Positions 25,601-37,600 of a DNA stretch of 64,000 nt are shown here, piece after piece (the stretch's first letter is position 1; each line of letters starts with the position of its first letter). Below the pieces are notes generated by a model, which had not been told where the DNA came from, made no database searches, and saw only the letters and a program-made list of their open reading frames with translations. Made by a program: the position numbers and the translations under genes. This DNA is from Chionis minor (lineage: Eukaryota; Chordata; Aves; Charadriiformes; Chionididae), in contig VZSF01006858.1 of NCBI GenBank assembly GCA_013398295.1, forward strand, positions 1,358,125 to 1,422,124, in the 5' to 3' direction.

Positions 25601-28600
25601 ATAAAAAGATAAAACAAAGGACCTGCTTTTCTGAATAGAAACTTTTTTGAGATTGATTGTCCTAAAACTTGGGAAGGCAAGAACAACAACTATTTCCAAA
25701 ATGCTTTCCTTTCTCTGCTATCCAATGGAAGACAGTTTTTCCAGATGCAAGAGAAACTGTCCTTTAAAGTCAATAAATATTTAGCAAGTCATTATTAGAA
25801 AAGAATTAAAGTTATTAAAAGAAACCCAAAGACTTGTCTATAGTCTTATGGGAATAAAAAGCAAATTATTTATAGCGAAGTTTCCAGTATGCATGAACGT
25901 AATATCTAATGCTGGATGTTGCCTCACTTAAAAATAGTATAGCCAGAATTTGGCATCTATCAATATAGCAGGCTACCCAACGGAAAACACTAGGAAGGAT
26001 GACAGAGAGATGAGAAAATTAAACAACAAAGGTAGCAATCCTTTTGCATCCTAATTTGTTCTTCATGTCAGAAGAACTGCTGTAAGAAAGTATATTTTTA
26101 AAAAAGCAAGATTCTGGTGCCTTGAGACTTGAATATTTTCAAATAGCAATCACAGAAAAAGCCTAAACCACCACCCAAATAAATATCAGCTTAGTTTCCC
26201 TTACTCTACCTATGACTCAAGTCAGTTCAAGTCAATACACTCTCACACTGTGAAAAAGAGTTTGAGATCAAGTCCTGTGACCAATCTAATGTGATAAACC
26301 AACTAAACCAACCATATTTAATTAAGCCAATGTAAGTAAATATTCTATCTGATATCTTTTAAGATTATACTGGGAAGAGTTTATTTATGCACAAGAACTT
26401 CAAAATTAAATATCAGATAATTTGTTAAAGTACTTTTCCATTGCGGTTAGCTTGAAAGACAAGGAAAAGATTTACCTACAAAAAACAGACTTACCATTAA
26501 AAATTTACTTTTTACATGAATGCTTTCCTGGCATACCAATTTAAACCAGAGTGTTTGAAATAGCTGCCAAGTAAAATAAATTATCCTTGAATTTATAAGT
26601 TACCTTAGGGCTCTACTGTGCCAGGTCTGCATATGTTGGGTAACAAATCATTTTCCTTTCTTTTTTAGAAAAGCTTTGCCCTTAAGAGCAAGTTTAACCC
26701 AAATTTCAAGTAAGATGGGGTTTAAAATCTATTTTACAGCCAAGACTTGAGCATCTGCTAAACCAGATACTGTTATTTGCATAACTGGTACAACTAGGCA
26801 TTACATTTTTCCTTCACATACAAGTCCTATTAACGTTAGCTTCAAGACTTAATGGTACTCCTCTGAGACTAAGCATGGTACAACATCAGTCTTCAGAGGC
26901 AAAGGTAGCCTGCAGAATCCTCAAACTGATCCCACAGCCTTTTTCAAATCTCAGGATGAAAGCAAAGCTGATTAACTGCACATCTTTTTAAATGCGAAAC
27001 ATTTAGATACAATAGTTTTCATTCATTTCAGGGACAATCTCACTAATTATTGAAAAACTCTATATTGCTCTTAAGCTAGCAAATTCGTGAGACTTGAAGG
27101 AGTTTAGTACCACCTGCTAGTAATAGGAAGTGTACACCCTTAATCGGGTCTGTTTTCCTTTTCCTTTTCTAATGCAGTCCTTTATGTCTGCCTTCTACAG
27201 ACTATCTAAAATCTGTGATTAATTGAGAATGTATCCTACCTTTAGGTCCTTTTCCTGGAGTAGATTCTACAGTAGTTTTGCCCCATATAAGTATTATCCC
27301 ACCTGAGTCTCCAGTGAGCACATCACCATTTCCCAAAAAAGCCAAACACTGAACAAATTTGGGTTTTTCATATTTCTGGAGGGAAAAAAAAAAAAAAAAA
27401 AGAAACAAAAGAAACAGATAATTGTAGTCTTTATGTAATTAGTATAATGTATCCACACCGATACACCCTGCATGCATGTAAGCAGAATTTAACCTTTTTT
27501 GTTTGTTTACCTCTCTGCTCAAACCCTACATGGTAACAAAGGAGCAAATTTCTAGAAAAGCGTGAGCAATTGATTTAAAACTGACCTAATATCAAGACAT
27601 TCTTACCCCAAATATCCCCTGCTTCCTTGATAATGAATTGCCACTCCAGGTCCAGAAAAATATATGAGACTTGCCACACGTTATTATGGTGTTTGCATCT
27701 GTTGGATGGAACTCTACAGCAAGAACCACTTCATTTGTGGTCTGAAATAATAACAGAAATACTGTTTATTCAGATGTGACATTAACTACTACAAAGACAT
27801 GTAAAAGCCTGAGTTTTAGAAGAGAGACACGAGGAACCAGACAGCTCATTGTATGCTTTAAAGAATCCGTTACTATTCCATGCCAAATCAGCTGTCTGAA
27901 TGACCGCACGTATCATTTTATAGTTACTGATTTTTTACACTCATAAGAGAACTCTATAAAACTTCAGTAGAAGAGTTAGGAGTTTACATTCACTTTTTAA
28001 AATCACAAAAGCTTCTGCCCTCTGGAATAGTTAAGAATTCTGCTAAGGAACTGAATGATGTATAAAAGACACATTTTTTGGTTGATAATCTTGCTTATTT
28101 TCTACACAGATTAGTTTGCTATTCTAGATAACAAAGCTGACAGAGACAACCGAGTCAATGGTAACATAGTAGGATTATATCCATCACTTTCTTTCTGAAA
28201 TTCCAAAAAAATTCCTTTGGGTTCTTTCTTCCTCTCCTTTCCCCCCTCACAAAGAAGAAACAAAGAAGCCCGCATAACTCAAAACTCTGAAGCACATGGT
28301 CCCACCGTTGTATTTTTACTGGCTGCATATACTGTTACCGAATTACCGTTACCGAATTACTAACACCTCACCAAGTATTTCACCCTTTTTTACAAACATA
28401 AAAAACTGACTGGTCATTTATCTAACTTCTAAGGTACATTCAACCAGACTGCCTTTGAAGACAATCTCCTGGAGAGATTGTCTAAAAAACAGCAATGCAC
28501 TTACTTCTGTGGGACTTAAGCCCGTGCTTTAAAGGCGTACACTTAAAAGTGCTGCTGAATCAGCACCTCTGGGAATACCCTTTCCCACTCCACCATTTTT

Positions 28601-31600
28601 GGCTCGCTTTAGGAAAATAACCTTCTTAAGTTTCATTTTTTATTGATGGCCATATTTATTGAATTATGCTTCTCAGACACAGTTTCCTCCACATGAGCGG
28701 ATCTGCTGTATCTACAAATTGTATGGAAACTGAGGACTGAAAAATTTAATTGAGTTCAGCTGAGAAAAGGCTTCTACTCTGCACCCTAGCTCAAGGGATG
28801 AAACTCTGCTCCCACCAAATCCCACTAGCATAGAAGGTGCTTAAGATACTGCAAGATCCAAGTCCTAAACATGAATAAATTGAAGGTCAAGCTGTCCCTG
28901 CCAAACTGTTTTTAGCCAATTCTGAAACACCAAGGAACTCCCTGAAAAGTGAAAATAGTAAAAACACAGTGTCAAATAAAATGGGCATATGCCAAATAGC
29001 TTCACATTAAATATTAGCAAAGAAATGAAAATAGTGAGACAGAATTACATTTAAACTTATAGGTTAGAATATAATTAGTACGGGTCAAAATTTGAAGAAA
29101 ATGGGTCAAATCAACCTGATTTTTTTTTATCTGCAATTGCAAGTTCGTAATCATATAGACATATATGCTTGTAGAGTATTCCACTTGCTGACTCATGATT
29201 AAAAAGATTAAAAAAATACTCTGTTCCACATGCATGGAGTATCTCCTTGCTTGATATTGTATAAAGCAAAGCAAGGTGTCTCAAATATGGACTTCAACAG
29301 CAAGTTATTATTGGACTGGGTGTTTCCAGTGGAATCAACTTTACATCAACACTGAGCATTAACACCTCTGAAAACTTCTCATCAATCAGAAATTTAGATG
29401 GTTACGAAAGAAACAGGAAAGCAAACAAGACTGAAATCTACAAGAGTACAAGTACACTTCAAATGAGAAGAGACACGTACCAAGAATCAATGTCTGGAAC
29501 TCAATTCAGACAAAAATGAAAATAAGGAATGTCTAAAAGTTACAGGTTTTTTTAAAAAATAAACAACTACACACAGACTGTATCATCACTTCAGTTTCTT
29601 AAAGTTACTGGAGTTTATTTTTTTTAAATTAGGAAAATATTAGAGAATTTCTTTATTTGGATTGGCCCTCGGGGGTGAGTAAAATGTAACTGTAAGTGCT
29701 CCAATATTCAAACCCCTTCCAATATACAAGTTAAGAATACATTTCTTTTGTGCCCTTAGTCAAGCCAACAGTATTACACAGTTGCAGTTTCCAAGTAGGA
29801 TCAAATGTGTCTCACAAACTGTTGTATTTATGGGATTAAACGCACTTGTACTTCAAAATATTAATTTGTGCAATAATTACCTTTATTTCTGCTATTTTTG
29901 ATTTCCTCTGCCAGTCCCACACAGTGAGCATATGCTCATTAGAGTCATCAATAACACACAAATGAGTACCAGAATCCTAAAGGAAAGAGGGGGAAAAAAA
30001 ATGCTGACAAAGTACTATCATACTTCATTTAGAAACATAGCAGGGCAGTAATATTTACAAAAAACACCAACCGCAAAGGTAAAAATATAAATTAAGTAAG
30101 TCCTTTTAAAGGAATTCTAAGTTTGGTATATCTGGTGTTTTCCTTTACTCTTAAAGACAGATTTTTGCGTAATCTCGTAACAATGACAATGCTTCAAATA
30201 ATATTCTAGGAAAGCTTTAAAATTCTTACAAAAATCTTTCCCTTTTAGTTTGTTTTTGTTGTTGTTGTCTTTTTTTGCTTTCTTCTTTGCAATATCATGC
30301 TCGTAGCAGTGAGATTTCTCCCTTTTACTATTCTGCAAATATTATGTTTTTCCTTAGGTCTCAGAGGACAGACACACACACTTGTGTTTTTTTCTTACAT
30401 GTCATCATCATGTACACACAACTTTACATTACCAAATTTTGTAAGCACATGTCATTTTTTCTTCATGAAGGTTTAAGTACCCACAGTTTCATCATGTAGT
30501 TGGTAAAACTGCAGCAAAGGTAACACTTTCTGGATAAAACGATGCTTTCAGAGCAGAAAGACTGGCATCCACAGTATTAATTAACTGAAACCACTTATTT
30601 TCAACAATTTTACAACAAAAAGGTAAATATGGCTATGTGGAATTAAAAGAGCAGACAGAAAATCTTAGAACAAAAACATACTTATTCCCAGCAGCACATA
30701 CTTGCACAAACCAGTTGTTTCAAGGACATGTGTAGAAAGATTTGGAGGAGGCCTTATTTATTTTAAAGTTGATTCTTGCAGTTCAACTGCATTCTCTAAC
30801 AAATTATGAAAATAGAGGTGGCTGAAATTTTTATTCCCAAATACTATTATTAGCAGTAATATGCAAATATACATGTCAATTATTAAGTGGAAAGAAGCCC
30901 TCAAGACAGCATTGGTGACATACACAATTCTTGTGTGGGTTAATGAAATTACGTGGCAAAACCACAATTCTAGACACTGCACATTCACTGTTCCAGTCTA
31001 GTAAGGAATGACATGCGACTGTAATAAGGTATCAAAATCGGTTTCAGCTGCAATACAGAACTAATAAAACTAAAATCTAGTCCTCAAAAATTCCCTAGTG
31101 GTTTGTTTGGTTCTTAAAATGATGGAAAATGCAGTTATTTACCTTGGGGAAAAAAAAAAGTACCCGAGTTTAAAAATTTTATTGGTTTGTTACAGTGACA
31201 TGAATGACAGTGTCTCCTCTCACATTATTTAATTTTATTTACGCTACCTTCTATGGGGGGGGGGGCGGGGAATCAAAAAAATGTTGAAAATTTTGAGATA
31301 CTGAAAGACAAAACCTAGATATAACTAACCTAGCAACATTTCAATTGCAGCAAGAGAGTGTAGGCTTTTCTTTTGAACAGGTTGCTCAGCAAAACTGTTG
31401 AGTCTCCATCCTTGGAGACAGCCAGAACCGAGCTGGCCACAGCGCTGAGCAGCCAGCTCGGGGTGAGCCTGCTGTGAGCACAGCATGGGATGAGCTGATC
31501 TCCAGAACAACCTTCCCACATCAGCTGTCCTGTGAATCTCTTCCTCTGTTACCAAAATAGAGCATACATTGCTTTTCTGCATTTTTTATTTTTTTTTTTT

Positions 31601-34600
31601 TTTACACGCATTAATTCTTGCTGGGATGCAAGAATCACAGCCTGGGTTTTCAGGGCTGATATGTCTCAGTGCTTTGGTGAAAATACAAAGGCAGCTTAAA
31701 GATAAAAATATACACCTATTTTACAAAAAATAAGCTTATTGCCAGTTTTGAAATGACAAATTTATCAATGCCAAGTAGCACATCTCCATTTGTTACTGAT
31801 TTTTCTGATAAATTCTGTGGGCCCAGTAAGAAGACTTCTATTTATTTTTTCAATGCAAAAGTAGAGGCACAAATTGAACAAATTATTCCTATAGAAAAAA
31901 CAGCTGAAGATAACATGTTGGGTTTTTTAAAATTTCCTGTTGGTGGATAAAAACCTACTCCAGCTGCGCAAGCAGAAAAGTTACCCTTTTCTATCAGAAC
32001 TTGCTAAAATTTGTCTTCGTGAACCTCACTAACAAACTTGTTTTTAAACTCCAAAGGAAAACCCAAGCCCGTCACAAACGAAACCAAACCACCAAACCCA
32101 GCACAGGCTACAATTTCTAGTTAGAGGTTTTCTTGCCTGCTATTTATTCACTATGCTGTTTGTTACCGCTATTTTACATGTGCAATTTCCTGTTTTTCCA
32201 GCTAGCTCACTATCAGCTGGTTTTATAAAGCGTACATAAACTTTACTGACGCACTTTTAATACCAAAATGGATCAGCCAGACAACCACATACAAAAATCT
32301 CCAGAGATTTCCTTCCCGTTTATATAGGATTGGATAAATTATTTAACACACCCAAGTAATCGCACCCATCTTACCGCTTTTGAAAAATCCAAACACCCCA
32401 CTCCACGCTCAAAAGTCCCGAGGCCGATAACCTGCAGCGTCACCAGGCTCACCGAGTCCCATACTCTAACATGGGGCTGCAGAGGCTGCGTGAAAAGCAA
32501 GGGGACAAGCAGCGTCATCAACAGGGCAAGCGTCATATGCAGGTGTCAAGTTCTGCTAGGCAGATGCTACCCGAATTACCAACTGCAGACCGAAATGCAG
32601 GATGACCTGGGCTAACGATGCTGCTGGATAGTACCCTGAAGCTCAAAAAGTGAGAGTCAAGTTAGCCTTGCTCCCTGTGTCTGGGCTACAAATGTGGCAG
32701 CAGTCCCATCGAGGCAAAAAAATTAAGCACGGTGGCGTTTGGCAGTTGTGAAAATAAATCTCTGCCCAATTTAAGTCATTAAAAAAACCACAATGGAAGA
32801 GTCATCTTGCATTTCAGACACCAGACCTAGCAATCTTATGCAACAACTGAAACTAATGATCAAACCTTGTTTTTTTATATATATAAAGCAGGAAAAAATA
32901 AAAATAAAAAACCCCAAACCCTGGTGCACCGAGTCCCCTAACCATCCATCACCAACCACTCAATGAAAATCGCCAAGGTTATCTCATACAAGTACTATCC
33001 CAAACCAGCTTAGCTTCATAAATGTGAAACAATCACATGTGGGAATTAAGTTGGCTTAAGGACAGCGTTCACCACAGAAAATGAAAATAAATCATCTCAC
33101 TGATGGAAAAGCAAACCAACCAGCCCTAACAAGAGATGCAACAAATATTCCGTGGAAATCATAACAAAATCTATAAAAAAAAAACCCCACATCAATTTCT
33201 TAGAAAAATCTAAGAAATTAAGTTGAACATCTGAATAAGAGTTATTTAATGTTCTTCTACATTTCATAGTACCTGTCTTAGCCCCTCCCCCCCTTTTTTT
33301 TCCCCCCTCTGTCTATAACTTAATGAAGATAAGCTAATTATTCAAATTCTGACAGTTTGCCAATAGCCATTGGCAAGAGCATTTAAACACACTTGCTCTT
33401 AAATGAGCAAGTTTGTAGGAAAGCTTGACACACCTTCCAGGAATTCTCAAAGTTGGTTTCCTCTTCCATGAAGCCTTAAGAGTACACTGACTCACAGAAC
33501 TGGGGACTTGTTCTCCTCTGGGAGAAGACTTATTGAAAGAAATGTGACAAAAATGATTTTGCCTTATAGATTAATTATAAGCTTCACATTTTCTTGCAGA
33601 ATTAGAATTGAGTTTCCTCTGCCACAGATAAAGGACTTTATGAGTTTCTGCTCTTTTTGATGTACGGCTGAGTGCTTAGTTGTTACTGTCTTTTGCTAGA
33701 GATATAGGCTGTTACCTCAGAAACAGCAAAATATCTCAGTAAATGCAGTGCATAAAGTAAACTGCAAACAGAAGGTGATGATGAGATTAAAAAAAACCCA
33801 AAACACTTTTTCCTGATTTTCAAAACAAGATACTACTGCTCAACAGCTCTATTACTTACCCTTCCATCTTTATCCACTCCAGCTAACTGTCCTGTTGCAA
33901 TTCTAATTTTGTCTGGATGAACTGCAAGACTAAGACAGACAGAAATATGACTTGCTTTTGCTGTCATAGGTCTTCAAAACTGAGAGGTTTTTTGTATTTT
34001 TTTTTCTTTCTCAACAGAAGCCCATGAAGACACTTATGATCCTAGGTCCCACTTATTAATAAAAGACAGCTTGAATGTTTTTCATCGGACTATTTCATTA
34101 CACACTGTATTTGATGGGGTTGATCAAGCTGTTGCGATGGCTGCTGGCACAAAACCAGGAGTGCCAGAAGAACCACCTCCACACGTGTTCTGGCAAATCT
34201 AAGGTTTGCACTGTATTGGGAGTCCACTGTGACAAAATATACATTGTCTCATGATGAACTTCCTGCACGTAGTTATGTGCCATATTTACAAACACTACAA
34301 CATATTTTATGCCTAACCTATAGATAGCATGAAACCGGGGAAAAAACACCTGAAAAGTTGGCTAAGGGCTTGTGCACCCAGGAGTCGGGGATTACTGGCA
34401 CTTGAAATGAGTTACTGACGTAACTGTACTAAAAAAATTCTCCAGTGTGGTGCACTACTAGTAAAAATCTGCTTTTGCTTATCACATTTTGCGTTGGAGC
34501 TGATGTGAAAAAACAGATAATGCGATTTCAGAGTACACATCCTCTTGTGATTTTTTGACTGACCTTCTCATTTGCTTTCTCTGTAAAATTACAAAGGTGA

Positions 34601-37600
34601 ACAAAGCCACTGAAACAGGAAAGGGAAAGCAGCCAGGGGCGCTGAAGAGGTCAGAGTGATGGACACCAAACCCACGGACAGTTCAGTCTAGTTTTCTGAA
34701 TGCAAGTGAAGAACCCAAGACTGACAGCATTCCTCCCACAGGAAGCAATTACAGTTACCAAAGCACAGGCAGGAGAAGAGAGGTTTAGATGGCAACTCTT
34801 CTCCATTCAGGCATGGTAGGGAGCTTATGTTCACTATTACATTATGTGCACTACTCTTCAGACTAACACTGTGAAGTCAGCAACTGCCTTCCCACCCACA
34901 ATGATGTTGGCTTCTATATTTCCTTGCTTCTCTGCTTTGTTTTGGAAACCTCTTTCTGACTTCCCAGGCAGTCTTAATACTTGGATGGGGCATCTATTAA
35001 AAAATGAGAAAATTATTGCTCAGTTTGGTTTTCTAATTCTCCTCTAAGACTACACCTTTGTCGTACTGCCTGTAAAATCAGTGATTTAGAATTAGGCTGA
35101 CAATAATTTTTAATTTCTATGACATCTATTTAGAGTAATTGATGTGAAGGTCCTTTTCGCTAATCCCGCACTCTTGGATTGTCTATATATGCCATTGTTT
35201 TACATTTAAGCCAGAAACCCTAAGCTAGGACTGCTCTAGTACCAGTCATGTGTGCAGTGTCTACTATAGTGAAATGTACTGGGACTGATGAAACAGAAAA
35301 TAACTACAGTTATGATGACATTAATGTGCGCGTACATACAGTAGGAGAGAACAAAAAAATACATTGCTGCATTATTACACACATACTTACATGCAAATGT
35401 TATATACTAACCATTTAACGCAGTCTGTATGACCCAAGTAGTGTCGCTGAGTTCTCTCCTCATAGTTAAATAGTACCACCACTGATGCTATGAAATATAC
35501 AATTTCTCCGGTAGGAAGGAGGTAAACATTGGCTCGACAGTCTCTTCCACGATACCCATATCTATACATTTTTTTTGTTAAGTCAAGGTTTTCATAATCA
35601 CTGTATATCAGAAAAAACCCATGATTTTTTTTCCTCCCCCCAAAGGATTCCTAGGGAGTTCTCATGTCAGCAAATGCCCTTTATGTTTCTCATGGGGAAC
35701 TATGGCACAATTTCAGTAACAGAGTTTAAAAAAAAAAAAAAACAAAAAAACCCCAAACCCCACACAGATGGACTTCAGGAAAATCAAATCCCTTAAAAAG
35801 CGATGTTCACTGATTTTGAAAAAACATATACAATGCACACTGAACTAAAAGAAGTACAGTGGTGTAATTTTATAAAAATCCTGTGTGACATTTCATTAGA
35901 TAACAGCAGGACTTGCTGTACTGACTTAACATTTTTTACAGCGACAGAGCTGTGCATCTGCACCCTGGGCACCAGAGTATAAGTTCCATTTGGCCTTTTA
36001 AAACACGCGTGTGAAAATTCCTAATGCCCTTCAGAAAAAGGCAAGCTTCCGCACAGCAGCTGCCAAGTTCAGGAAATATTTCTTTAGAATGTTTTAGAGT
36101 ATTTTTAAAACAAACAAAACTCAAAAGGAACTGACACAGTGAAAAATATTCTATCTACATCAACCCAAAATATATAAAAGGGATGATTTTTGTAGGAAAC
36201 CTGTATGACTCCTAACGACATTTAGAAATTTTACACACTGTGAACCAGCCTTGGTCAGCACTGATCAAACGTTGTTAAAACTCGCTATTTCTTTGAAACA
36301 GGTGCAATTTTCTTCACCTAGACTATTAATGTGGCTGTTGCCAGTATTTCAGTTCCCAGGGTCACTAGGTGCAATTAACATCCTAACTCAAGACTTTAAC
36401 TGTAGCTCTCTAGCCTCAAAAAAATATAGTTTTCCTGTTATGTCCTGCACTTCAAAGAGGTCCCCACCTCAGTGCCAGTGAATACACCTGCAACAGCAAG
36501 GAAAATATGGGAAATGCATTAAGCAACTTTAGCTGTAAGATTCCAGACTTAGGTCCTGGTTAATCAGGAAGATAAAAGGAAGCCAAAGACCCACACAGAA
36601 AAAGGTGGATGCGTGAAGATGGCCCTTTCTCATAGATGAAAGCAGGTGCCACAGTCCAAGTTTGGGAGTATGTAAAATGACGCCTCCTAAGCTGACAGCC
36701 TGGCCTCTATTCTTCTTGGAAAAGGGCTATCTTTCTACCAAAAATACCACAGACCTTCCCAATGCCACCCCCAAAATCCACACACCACACTACCCTTTCC
36801 TCTTTGGTAGTCCCATCAAACCACAGGACCCCCATACCAAAGGAACACTTGGAAAATTAAACACATGCTGTAACTAAATAATGGTTCAAAGAGGGACACT
36901 GCATCCAGTTGTCAATCAAATCTCTTAACAAAACAGATTTATATCTTGCAGTCTTCCGTTTATTTCAGGAGAACACAATGGCTCCTCTGAAGCAGAGATT
37001 ATTCACTGGCTTCCTTAGCAAATGATACTGCGAGAAATGCTGATACAACACAATGCTGAGGGCAGAAAAAAGGATGCCTCTGTTTCTCCTTCATTGCTAT
37101 TTACTTTCCCATTAAATTTTCCACTTTCTTTTTCTTTAAACACTGATGGAACAAAAAGAAACTCCAGAATGGCCATTTATAATAAAAAACCACCACAAAT
37201 CAAAAGAAAACAACCAGACCACTGAACTTTCAAAAATGATGGGCTACAAACCAATGAAAATATTTTTTTTAGCCTGAAGCATGAAGAACGCTATTCTAAA
37301 TACCTTCTGAGAGGAGAAAGACAGATCTTGTTGATCTGCTGCATATAATAGGGAGTGTATTGATAAGGATTTATTAAGATTGACATCTTTGAACATTCAC
37401 CCTAGAAAAGTATTAATGATTTCTGCAAAGACGCTTTTCCACAGCAGAAACCTACCGTGCTAAATATTTTGGCACCCACCATTGAGCTTTGGCATTCATG
37501 AGGCTGCAAAAACGGTTACATTTTCTCACTCCATTCCTCTCATTTACCCCTCCTACATAATAAAGTACCAAAAAGAGCCGCTGCATTTTCTAGGACTGCG

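Larger units (their letters stand above)
32486..33859 (-). other. EML4 intron 9
   Basis: 1.4 kb, GT-AG. It contains a pyrimidine-rich stretch (about 33283-33310) and three near-perfect inverted repeats between 33194 and 33415. No transposon recognised. Confidence 0.85.
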
